Below are positions 8,754 to 17,067 of a stretch of DNA of 64,000 bases, piece after piece. Every line of letters begins with the position of its first letter. Position 1 is the first letter of the stretch. The DNA is from Chitinophaga sp. MM2321. GTDB lineage: Bacteria > Bacteroidota > Bacteroidia > Chitinophagales > Chitinophagaceae. Made by a program: the position numbers and the translations under genes. The notes below the pieces were generated by a model. The model was not told the origin of the DNA and made no database searches. It was given only the letters and a program-made list of their open reading frames with translations. The DNA is taken from assembly GCF_964033635.1 (NCBI RefSeq), contig NZ_OZ035533.1:4464001-4528000 (forward strand), given 5' to 3'.

Positions 8754-11252
8754 ATGAAAATTGTAGTCATTGGTAATGGTATGGTAGGTTATAAATTTTG
8801 CGAGAAGATCATCGCAAAATCAACCCACACCCCGCTCCATCTGGTTGTATTTGGCGAAGAACCCAGGCCCGCATACGACCGTGTACACCTCAGCGAATTT
8901 TTTGCCGGCAAAACAGCAGCAGCACTTTCCCTCGCAACAACCGACTGGTACGCCGAAAACAACATCCGGCTACACCTGGGTGATCCCGTACTGCACATCG
9001 ACCGGCAAGCCAAAACAGTGACCTCTTATAAAGGCGTTATTGAAACGTACGACTATCTCGTACTCGCTACCGGTTCATCGGCTTTTGTTCCGCCCATACC
9101 CGGCATGGACAAAAAGGGTGTGTTCATTTACCGCACCATCGAAGACCTGGAAATGATGCAGGCTTACGCGCCCAAAGCCACTGCAGGCGTTGTTATCGGC
9201 GGCGGCCTGTTAGGACTGGAAGCCGCCAAATCCCTGCTGGACCTTGGCGTCAGCAACACCCATGTGATCGAATTCTCCCCCCGCCTCATGCCCCGGCAAA
9301 TTGATGATAAAGGCGCTTTCATCCTGCAAAGTAAACTCGAAAGTCTTGGTCTGCAAATACATACCAACAAAAACACCCGCGAAATTCTGGGCAACGGGGC
9401 CATTACCGGTCTGCAGTTTACCGACAACAGCATCCTGCACGCTGATATGCTGGTAGTATCCGCCGGCATCAAACCCCGCGATGAACTGGCCCGGCAGGCA
9501 GGACTGGCAACAGGTGCCCGTGGCGGCATTATCGTCAACGAACAATTACAAACCACAGATCCCTTTATATATTCCATCGGCGAATGCGCCTTATACAACA
9601 ACATGATCTATGGCCTGGTAGCACCCGGCTACGAAATGGCGGAAGTAGCCGCCGCACATATCACCGGTGAAGAAAAAAGCTTCACCGGTTTTGATATGAG
9701 CACCAAATTAAAACTCATCGGCGTAGACGTGGCCAGCTTCGGCGATCCCTTCCCCGCCCCTGAAAGCTGCCACAGCATTGTGTATGAAGACAACCGGAAA
9801 GGTACTTACAAGCGGATCAACATCTCCCCCGATGGTCAGTACCTGCTGGGCGGTATCTTAATCGGCGATGCAGCAGCCTATAATATGTTATTACAAACAA
9901 CCCGGAATAAACTGGTATTGCCTCCCAACCCCGAAGACATACTCCTGGGCGGTAGCCGTGGTGGCGCAGATACAGGTCCCGGTGTAAGCGCCCTCCCCGA
10001 TGATGCCATGATCTGTAGCTGCGAAAACGTGAGCAAAGGCGCCATCTGCAATGCCGTAACACAGGGTATGGAAACACTGGAAGCGGTAAAAAAATATACC
10101 AAAGCAGGCACCTGCTGCGGCGGCTGCACCCCGATGGTAAAAGATCTCATCACCGCCACCATGAGGGAACAGGGCAAATACATCCGCGAGGTGATGTGCG
10201 AACACTTTACCTATTCCCGCCAGGAACTGCTGGATCTCATCAAAATAAAATCGCTCCGCTCTTATGATGAAGTACTGGATCATTATGGTCACGGCGAAGG
10301 CTGCGAAGTCTGTAAACCCATGGTATCATCCATACTGGCCAGTTTGTGGAATGAAATGATCCTCGTAAAAGGCAACGATACCGCACAGGATTCGAACGAC
10401 CGCTATCTCGCCAATATTCAGAAAGGAGGTACCTATTCTGTAGTACCCCGCATTCCCGGCGGTGAAATCACCCCGGAAAAACTGATCGTCATCGGGCAGA
10501 TCGGCACTAAATACAACCTATATACGAAAATTACCGGCGGACAACGCATCGACCTTTTCGGCGCGCATCTCAGCGACCTGCCCGATATATGGGAAGAACT
10601 GATTGCCGCCGGATTTGAAAGCGGGCATGCCTACGGCAAAGCATTACGTACCGTAAAAAGCTGCGTAGGCTCCACCTGGTGCCGCTTCGGTCTGCACGAC
10701 AGCGTGAGCTTCGCCATCCGGATTGAAGAACGTTACCGCGGACTCAGGGCCCCGCATAAAATAAAATCAGCCGTATCCGGCTGCATACGCGAATGCGCAG
10801 AAGCACAGTCGAAAGACTTCGGCATCATCGCTACAGAAAAAGGCTGGAACCTGTATGTATGCGGCAACGGCGGCTCCAAACCACAGCACGCCAAACTACT
10901 GGCAGCAGACCTGGACAGCGATACCTGCATCCGCTACATCGACCGCTTTCTCATGTTCTACATCAAAACAGCAGACCCGCTCACCCGTACCGCCACCTGG
11001 CTCAACAAGCTCGATGGCGGCATGGACTACCTCCGCAACATCGTGGTGCATGACAGTCTTGGTATTGCCGCTCAACTGGAAACAGATATGCAGTTCCTGG
11101 TAGACAACTACAAATGTGAGTGGAGAGAAGTGGTGGAAAACCCGGCGCTACGCAAGCGTTTCTCTCACTTCGTGAATGCACCTGAAGATAAAGATCCGAC
11201 CGTAAAATTTGATCCGCTGCGCGCACAGAAGAAAGCCGCAGAATGGAAATAA
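8754..11252 (+). CDS. nirB: Assimilatory nitrite reductase [NAD(P)H], large subunit
   Basis: 832 residues, full NirB length; reduces nitrite to ammonium in the cytoplasm. An FAD/NAD(P)-binding pyridine nucleotide-disulfide oxidoreductase module spans about 1-300 (VVIGNGMVG; a second nucleotide-binding loop GVVIGGGLLGLEAA). A BFD-like [2Fe-2S] domain carries C421, C423, C455 and C458. Sulfite/nitrite-reductase ferredoxin-like and siroheme domains follow, with C637, C643, C677 and C681 as [4Fe-4S]-siroheme ligands (CVGSTWC and CIREC). First gene of a same-strand run through to 18519. All key cysteines are present, so it should be active. Confidence 0.97.
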   Translation: MKIVVIGNGMVGYKFCEKIIAKSTHTPLHLVVFGEEPRPAYDRVHLSEFFAGKTAAALSLATTDWYAENNIRLHLGDPVLHIDRQAKTVTSYKGVIETYDYLVLATGSSAFVPPIPGMDKKGVFIYRTIEDLEMMQAYAPKATAGVVIGGGLLGLEAAKSLLDLGVSNTHVIEFSPRLMPRQIDDKGAFILQSKLESLGLQIHTNKNTREILGNGAITGLQFTDNSILHADMLVVSAGIKPRDELARQAGLATGARGGIIVNEQLQTTDPFIYSIGECALYNNMIYGLVAPGYEMAEVAAAHITGEEKSFTGFDMSTKLKLIGVDVASFGDPFPAPESCHSIVYEDNRKGTYKRINISPDGQYLLGGILIGDAAAYNMLLQTTRNKLVLPPNPEDILLGGSRGGADTGPGVSALPDDAMICSCENVSKGAICNAVTQGMETLEAVKKYTKAGTCCGGCTPMVKDLITATMREQGKYIREVMCEHFTYSRQELLDLIKIKSLRSYDEVLDHYGHGEGCEVCKPMVSSILASLWNEMILVKGNDTAQDSNDRYLANIQKGGTYSVVPRIPGGEITPEKLIVIGQIGTKYNLYTKITGGQRIDLFGAHLSDLPDIWEELIAAGFESGHAYGKALRTVKSCVGSTWCRFGLHDSVSFAIRIEERYRGLRAPHKIKSAVSGCIRECAEAQSKDFGIIATEKGWNLYVCGNGGSKPQHAKLLAADLDSDTCIRYIDRFLMFYIKTADPLTRTATWLNKLDGGMDYLRNIVVHDSLGIAAQLETDMQFLVDNYKCEWREVVENPALRKRFSHFVNAPEDKDPTVKFDPLRAQKKAAEWK

Positions 11253-11278
11253 TCTTTTTATAATAAAATGATACCGCT

Positions 11279-11641
11279 ATGTCTTTAACTCAAACCGTTA
11301 CCACCAACTGGTTCTTCGCCTGCAAAACATCTGATGTACCCGCCAACGGAGGCGTATGTGTAAAGTATAAAGATGAACAGATTGCCTTGTTCTATTTTGC
11401 CCGGAGGGATGAATGGTATGCTACACAAAACCTGTGTCCGCACCGCCGGCAGATGGCTCTCAGCCGCGGCATGACCGGCACCATCCAGGATGAACCCAAA
11501 GTAGCCTGTCCTTTTCACAAAAAAACATTCTCGCTGGCAGATGGCCGTTGCCTCTCCGATGAAGCGGAATGCAGTCTCACCGTATATCCTGTAAAAATAA
11601 TAGACGACCTGGTATACATCGGTGTAGAAGTAGTAAAATAA
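11279..11641 (+). CDS. nirD: Nitrite reductase small subunit, Rieske-type
   Basis: 120-residue Rieske-like protein 26 bases after nirB. The ligand motif is complete: C53-P-H55 (NLCPHRRQMA) and C77-P-F-H80 (ACPFHKKTF). It may therefore carry a real [2Fe-2S] cluster, whereas some NirD proteins are described as having lost the ligands. The expected role is assembly with, or electron transfer to, NirB. Gene order and length support the assignment. Confidence 0.92.
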   Translation: MSLTQTVTTNWFFACKTSDVPANGGVCVKYKDEQIALFYFARRDEWYATQNLCPHRRQMALSRGMTGTIQDEPKVACPFHKKTFSLADGRCLSDEAECSLTVYPVKIIDDLVYIGVEVVK

Positions 11642-11646
11642 CGAAA

Positions 11647-11671
11647 CCCGGAGGCTGGCAGGCCATCCGGG
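11647..11671 (+). other. Small GC-rich hairpin after nirD
   Basis: CCCGGA and TCCGGG arms (11647-11652, 11666-11671) with partial pairing inside the loop, six bases after the nirD stop. Only a short TTCT follows, so at best it is a weak attenuator or RNA-stability element separating nirBD from the downstream genes. Confidence 0.3.
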
Positions 11672-11717
11672 CTTCTGATTCTAATATGATGGCTCATTTA
11701 AAATCAACCGAAGTTAC

Positions 11718-12227
11718 ATGAAAAAATGGTTCCTTGGCGGGGCATTGTTTATCCTTTCGGATACACTGTTTATAGCCCATTGTTATGCACAACTCTCGCT
11801 TGGTGCGCAACTCAGAACACGCACGGAGCTACGCGACGGACAAGGCACCCCACTCCCCCGGGGCGCCGGTCCGGCACTCTTCACCTCACAACGCAGCCGG
11901 CTCTTTGGCACTTTCAGCACCTACCGCATTAAACTCGGACTAACGGTACAGGATACACGCGTATGGGGACAAGACGCTTCTACCATCAACCGCACTACTA
12001 CGCAGGACACGGATATTACGGCCATGCGCAAACAGTTTGGTACGGAAGCCGACCTCACCGCCACCTATGCCCTCACTAAAATGATCGCATTTGAAGCCGG
12101 TTACAGTCACTTCTGGAATACCGCCACACTCACCTCGCCCACGGTGAAAAACATCACCGATGCCAGCAGCAACAGCAACTGGGCATACCTGATGATCAGC
12201 ATCCGGCCGGAAATCCTTATTAAATAA
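11718..12227 (+). CDS. Short outer-membrane porin-like protein (internally shortened alginate-export-type barrel)
   Basis: 169 residues with a signal peptide (cleavage about A24|Q25). The N-terminal part has QLRTRTELRDGQGTPLPRG, QRSRLF and LTVQDTRVWGQDAST, the opening strands of the alginate-export-family porins that often accompany nitrate assimilation genes in Bacteroidota. The C-terminal part (about residues 100-169, ADLTATYALTK to WAYLMISIRPE) looks like the closing strands of the same family. Family members are roughly 400 residues or more, so the middle of the barrel appears to be missing in frame. It lies between nirD and narK, suggesting nitrate/nitrite passage across the outer membrane, if functional at all. 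Confidence 0.6.
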   Translation: MKKWFLGGALFILSDTLFIAHCYAQLSLGAQLRTRTELRDGQGTPLPRGAGPALFTSQRSRLFGTFSTYRIKLGLTVQDTRVWGQDASTINRTTTQDTDITAMRKQFGTEADLTATYALTKMIAFEAGYSHFWNTATLTSPTVKNITDASSNSNWAYLMISIRPEILIK

Positions 12228-12246
12228 TTCAACCAATATCTTTACT

Positions 12247-13536
12247 ATGGCAGCACCGCTTAATAAACTACAGCTATTTAGTCTTGACACCGTGCAGATG
12301 CGCACGTTTCATATCACCTGGCTCATGTTCTTTGTATGCTTTTTCGGATGGTTCGGACTGGCGCCGCTGATGCCCACCATCCGCGAAGACCTGGGATTAT
12401 CAAAAGCACAGATAGGCAATATCATTATTGCATCCGTATCCGGTACCATTATCGCCAGGCTGGTGATAGGCAGGTTATGCGATACATGGGGGCCGCGTAA
12501 AACCGCGATACGGCTACTACTGATAGGTGCGCTACCTGTTTTCTTCGTAGGACTGGCAAAAGATTATACCTCCTTTTTATTATTCCGTTTAGCCATCAGC
12601 GTTATAGGGGCTTCATTTGTGATCACACAATTTCATACTTCGCTCATGTTTGCACCAGCCATCAAAGGTACTGCCAACGCTATTACCGGCGGTTGGGGCA
12701 ATCTTGGTGGTGGTGTTACCAACATGGTGATGCCGCTGATCTTTGCCGCCATCGTTGGTTTCGGTTATACGAAAGCAGAAGCATGGCGATACGCCATGAT
12801 CATTCCGGGCCTGATGATGCTGGGCGTGGCCTGGCTCTACTACCGGTATACCCAGGATACACCCGCAGGGAATTTTGAGGAAACCGGCTACAACAAAAAC
12901 AACAGCAAAACAGACTGGTCACTGTTGGCCGATTGGCGCATCTGGGCGCTCACATTGGCCTACGGTATGTGTTTCGGCATGGAGATCACTTTCGATAATG
13001 TGGCCTCCTTACATTTCGTAGACACCTTTCATCTTTCTCAAAGCAGCGCCGGATTCTGGGCTGGTATTTTCGGATTCATGAATCTCTTTGCCAGGGCATT
13101 AGGCGGATATATTTCAGACAAGGCCGGCGCTAAATATGGCATGAAAGGCAAAGGATGGTTATTGGCGCTGGTGTTGCTGGCTGAAGGAATAGGACTGTTA
13201 CTGTTTGCACAGTCAGGTAACCTTACGCTGGCGATCATCTCCATGTTGAGTTTTGCCCTGTTCCTGAAAATGGCCAATGGCGCCACTTATGGCATTGTGC
13301 CGTTTCTTCATGAAAAAAATGCAGGCATGGTGAGCGGCATCGTAGGTGCTGGCGGCAACATGGGCGGGATGCTTTTCGGCTTCCTGTTTAAATCAGATAC
13401 CATCAGCTACGTACAGGCGTTCACGTATATTGGTTTTATTGTGATCGGCGTATCCTGCATAGTGATGCTGACCCGGTTCAGCAAACAGGAAGCAACGGTT
13501 GACGCGCCGGTAAGAACACCTGTAGCCGTATCCTGA
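12247..13536 (+). CDS. narK: Nitrate/nitrite transporter, NarK (NNP) family MFS
   Basis: 429-residue, twelve-helix major facilitator of the nitrate/nitrite porter family. Both glycine-rich NNP signatures are present: GGWGNLGGGVTNMVMP near residues 148-163 and GAGGNMGGMLFGFLF near 367-381. The loop between helices 2 and 3 reads GRLCDTWGPRKT. It sits in the inner membrane and should import nitrate (and possibly nitrite) for the reductases encoded on either side. Spacing to its neighbours is about 20 bases on each side, consistent with one operon. Confidence 0.95.
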   Translation: MAAPLNKLQLFSLDTVQMRTFHITWLMFFVCFFGWFGLAPLMPTIREDLGLSKAQIGNIIIASVSGTIIARLVIGRLCDTWGPRKTAIRLLLIGALPVFFVGLAKDYTSFLLFRLAISVIGASFVITQFHTSLMFAPAIKGTANAITGGWGNLGGGVTNMVMPLIFAAIVGFGYTKAEAWRYAMIIPGLMMLGVAWLYYRYTQDTPAGNFEETGYNKNNSKTDWSLLADWRIWALTLAYGMCFGMEITFDNVASLHFVDTFHLSQSSAGFWAGIFGFMNLFARALGGYISDKAGAKYGMKGKGWLLALVLLAEGIGLLLFAQSGNLTLAIISMLSFALFLKMANGATYGIVPFLHEKNAGMVSGIVGAGGNMGGMLFGFLFKSDTISYVQAFTYIGFIVIGVSCIVMLTRFSKQEATVDAPVRTPVAVS

Positions 13537-13558
13537 ATCATTCATTAAATCCTTACAC

Positions 13559-16500
13559 ATGCAGTCATCATATAAAACTACCTGTTGTTACTGTGGCGTT
13601 GGTTGTGGCATTGAGGTACACCAGGACCGGCAGGGGAAACTGCATGTAGAAGGCGATAAAGACCATCCGGTGAATAAAGGTATGTTATGCTCCAAAGGCA
13701 TGAACCTCCATTATACCGTGATGGATACCTCCGACCGGTTGCTGTATCCTGAAATGCGCTATCATCGTAACCTGCCACGGCAAAGGGTTACATGGGACCA
13801 GGCGCTGGACAGGACCGCTGCCGTATTTGCCGCCATCATCGAAAAGTATGGGCCTGATGCCGTTGCTTTCTATGCCTCCGGACAATGCCTTACAGAAGAA
13901 TATTATGTGGTGAATAAGTTGATCAAGGGATTTATTGGCAGCAATAATATTGATACTAACTCGCGGCTCTGTATGAGCAGTGCCGTAGCGGCTTATAAAA
14001 TGGCATTGGGAGAAGACGCCGTACCTGGCACTTACGATGATCTTGAACTGGCTGATTGTATTTTTGTAGCCGGCGCCAACCCTGCCTGGTGTCATCCGAT
14101 ATTGTGGCGGCGCGTGGAAGCCGCCAAGGCCGCCAATCCTGCGCTGAAAATAATTGTAAGTGATCCGAGGGCCACACAAAGCTGCGCCATCGCGGATATA
14201 CACCTGCAACTCCTGCCCGGCACCGACATCACCCTGCATCATGCCATCGGCAGGATACTGATCATGGAAGGCCATACAGACAGTGCTTTCCTCCAACAAC
14301 ATACAGAAGGCTTTGCACAGTACCAGGAAACCGTTATGCAACGGACGGTAGAAGAAGCAGCTGATATATGTGGCATCGATGCAGCAGATATTTATACAGC
14401 CGCCGCTTACATCGGCAATGCCACCGGGTTTATGACATTGTGGACGATGGGCCTCAACCAAAGTGTAGTAGGCGTACACAAAAACCTTAGTTTAATAAAT
14501 CTGCATCTCATCACCGGGCATATCGGTAAACCGGGCAGCGGTCCCTTCTCTTTAACGGGGCAGCCCAACGCCATGGGTGGGCGCGAAGTAGGCGGCTTAT
14601 CGAACCTGTTGCCTGCACACCGTGTACTCAGCAACCCGGCGCATCGCAAGGCGGTACAGGAATTCTGGGGTGGCACAGCGTTGTCAGACAAACCGGGATT
14701 AACAGCTACCGAGATGTTTACCGCCCTGCACGACGGGCGGCTGAAAGCCATCTGGATCATGTGTACCAATCCGCTGGTGAGTCTTCCTGACGCCCGCTTC
14801 GCAGAAGCCGCCCTGCAAAAAGCAACATTTGTAGTGGTGCAGGAAATATCATCCAAACCCGAAACACTTCGCTATGCAGATGTGGTGCTGCCCGCAGCAG
14901 CGTGGACAGAGAAAGAAGGTACCATGACCAATGCCGAGCGTCGCATCAGTTATCTCACAAAAATAATATCCCCGCCGGGAGAAGCATTGCCGGATGCCAC
15001 CATCATCTGCCGCTTCGCACAAAAAATGGGGTATCACGGTTTCGATTATACGAATATGGCCGCCATATATGCAGAGCATTGCCGGTTGACAGCAGGCACC
15101 AATATTGATATCAGCGGGTTGAGCTACGAAGTCCTGCAAGAAAAAAGAAGCGTGCAATGGCCCTACCCCGGCGGCGCCTCGGGGAATGGTACCGCCCGGC
15201 TTTTTACAGATCATCATTTTTATACAGATAATTCCAAAGCAGTTATCCACAGCTTTGAAGATGAAAATAAATCCACTCCTACCGACCATGACTATCCGCT
15301 CATCCTCACCACCGGCAGGATCCGTGACCAATGGCATACCATGAGTAAAACGGGTAAAGTGGGCAAACTGAAACAACATATTGACCGCGCCTTTTTAGAA
15401 ATACACCCCGAAGATGCCCGCCGGCGGCAGATCAGGCAGGATGATATGGTAGAGATCAACAACAGCCGGGGAACGGCAAGGGTAAAAGCACAGTTGACCA
15501 ATACTATCAAAAAAGGGGTGGTATTCTTACCGATGCACTGGGGGAAAATATTAAACAATGATCTTAACCGGGCAAATAATTTAACCCAAAATCTACTGGA
15601 CCCCATTTCCCGGCAACCGGATTTTAAATACTCCGCCGTGCAGGTACAACGCTACAGAAAACCAGCGCAAAAGATCGTCATCATTGGCGCCGGGGCGGGT
15701 GCCTGCGGGTTTGTGAAGTCGTACCGGCAACTAAATACCACCGATGAAATCGTGGTGTTCAGCAAAGAAAATCTTCCCTTCTACAACCGCGTGATGCTAC
15801 CGGATTATATCAGCGGCACACAGCAATGGGAACAGCTTATTAAAATGACGGAAGAAGAAGAACTGGAGCTGAACGTCATGCTGCACAAAGGCGTGAGCAT
15901 TACACATATTGACCGCACACATAAAGTAGTAACCGATAGTAACGGCAACGTACATACGTATGATATCCTGATCATGGCAACAGGCAGCAGGGCGGCTACT
16001 TTAAAAGATGTACCGGCCCTTCCCGGCATTTTCACCATGCGCACCCGCCTGGATGCGGACGCCTTCAAACAACACCTCGATCCGGCAAAAGGCAGGGTAA
16101 TGATTGCCGGTGGCGGCTTGCTGGGTATAGAACTCGCCGCCTCCCTGAAAGAAATGTATATAGACGTTGCCGTTATACAACGCACTTCGCGGCTCATGGA
16201 CCGGCAGCTGGATCTCTTGGGCGGTCAGCTGCTTTACCAGGAACTGACTGACCGCGGCATCGAAATATTTTACAATGATGAAATTGAACGCTTCACCGGG
16301 CAAACGAAACTGGAAGGCATCCGCATGAAAAGTGGCCGCCACATTGACTGTCAGGCGGTGGTAATGTCTATCGGCACCGTTCCGAATATTGAGCTGGCTA
16401 CGGCCGCACAACTCTTGTGCAACCGCGGCGTTGTTGTAAATGAATACCTGCAAACCAGCGATCCGGAGATCTACGCCATTGGCGAAATTGCTGCATTCAA

Positions 16501-17065
16501 TGGAACCCTGTATGGTATCACCGCCGCCGCAGAACAGCAAGCCGCTGTGGTAGCCCGCCACCTGAACGGCGACATCAGCACCTATTACCAGGGCTCCTTA
16601 TTTATGAACATCCTGAAAATGCATGGCACAGACCTTTGCTCACTTGGCATGGTGGAAATGCCCAACGATCCGGCTTATGAAGAGGTAGTGTTTATAGACA
16701 AAGCCAAACGCTATTATAAAAAATGTATCATCCACCAGGACCGGCTGGTAGGCGCCATCCTGATCGGTGATAAAACAGAATTCAATGAATTTAAAGATCT
16801 CATACAAAACAGGATCGAGCTGTCTGACAAGCGGTTGCAACTATTGCGCTCCAACAAAAAAGCTACCCCCGTATCGGGTAAACTGGTATGCTCCTGCGGA
16901 AATGTAGGAGAAGGCAACATCCGGGAAAAAATAAGATCAGGCTGTGCTGACCTGGAACAATTATGCCAGCTCACCGGCGCGGGATTAGGTTGTGGTAGCT
17001 GTAAACCGGAAGTGAAAGCGATACTGCAACAGCAGATTAACAAACCCGTTAAAGCATTTGCATAA
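13559..17065 (+). CDS. Assimilatory nitrate reductase fused to NAD(P)H/FAD and [2Fe-2S] modules
   Basis: 1168-residue single-chain enzyme expected to reduce nitrate to nitrite with NAD(P)H. Residues 1-60 hold the [4Fe-4S] site (C9, C12, C16, C44). The molybdopterin domain follows, with C138 (SRLCMSSA) as the likely Mo ligand. The dinucleotide-binding barrel begins near 575 (LILTTGRIRDQWHTM). A NirB/NasB-like FAD-NAD(P) module starts near 703 (IVIIGAGAGACGF) with a second loop MIAGGGLLGIELA. The C-terminal BFD domain has C1111, C1113, C1145 and C1148. In many bacteria the NasC-type catalytic and NasB-type electron-transfer parts are separate genes. The next gene starts 2 bases after the stop. 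Confidence 0.95.
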   Translation: MQSSYKTTCCYCGVGCGIEVHQDRQGKLHVEGDKDHPVNKGMLCSKGMNLHYTVMDTSDRLLYPEMRYHRNLPRQRVTWDQALDRTAAVFAAIIEKYGPDAVAFYASGQCLTEEYYVVNKLIKGFIGSNNIDTNSRLCMSSAVAAYKMALGEDAVPGTYDDLELADCIFVAGANPAWCHPILWRRVEAAKAANPALKIIVSDPRATQSCAIADIHLQLLPGTDITLHHAIGRILIMEGHTDSAFLQQHTEGFAQYQETVMQRTVEEAADICGIDAADIYTAAAYIGNATGFMTLWTMGLNQSVVGVHKNLSLINLHLITGHIGKPGSGPFSLTGQPNAMGGREVGGLSNLLPAHRVLSNPAHRKAVQEFWGGTALSDKPGLTATEMFTALHDGRLKAIWIMCTNPLVSLPDARFAEAALQKATFVVVQEISSKPETLRYADVVLPAAAWTEKEGTMTNAERRISYLTKIISPPGEALPDATIICRFAQKMGYHGFDYTNMAAIYAEHCRLTAGTNIDISGLSYEVLQEKRSVQWPYPGGASGNGTARLFTDHHFYTDNSKAVIHSFEDENKSTPTDHDYPLILTTGRIRDQWHTMSKTGKVGKLKQHIDRAFLEIHPEDARRRQIRQDDMVEINNSRGTARVKAQLTNTIKKGVVFLPMHWGKILNNDLNRANNLTQNLLDPISRQPDFKYSAVQVQRYRKPAQKIVIIGAGAGACGFVKSYRQLNTTDEIVVFSKENLPFYNRVMLPDYISGTQQWEQLIKMTEEEELELNVMLHKGVSITHIDRTHKVVTDSNGNVHTYDILIMATGSRAATLKDVPALPGIFTMRTRLDADAFKQHLDPAKGRVMIAGGGLLGIELAASLKEMYIDVAVIQRTSRLMDRQLDLLGGQLLYQELTDRGIEIFYNDEIERFTGQTKLEGIRMKSGRHIDCQAVVMSIGTVPNIELATAAQLLCNRGVVVNEYLQTSDPEIYAIGEIAAFNGTLYGITAAAEQQAAVVARHLNGDISTYYQGSLFMNILKMHGTDLCSLGMVEMPNDPAYEEVVFIDKAKRYYKKCIIHQDRLVGAILIGDKTEFNEFKDLIQNRIELSDKRLQLLRSNKKATPVSGKLVCSCGNVGEGNIREKIRSGCADLEQLCQLTGAGLGCGSCKPEVKAILQQQINKPVKAFA

Positions 17066-17067
17066 AT

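Noticed and set aside
11718..12227. Frameshift or pseudogene call for the short porin
   Set aside because: Signal peptide, frame and stop are continuous, and both ends match the same family. I therefore kept it as a CDS and reported the shortening as a finding.
13685..14479. 264-codon open frame antisense to the nitrate reductase gene
   Set aside because: It lies wholly within the well-supported catalytic domain on the other strand, and its translation is Cys/His/Tyr-rich without recognisable motifs.
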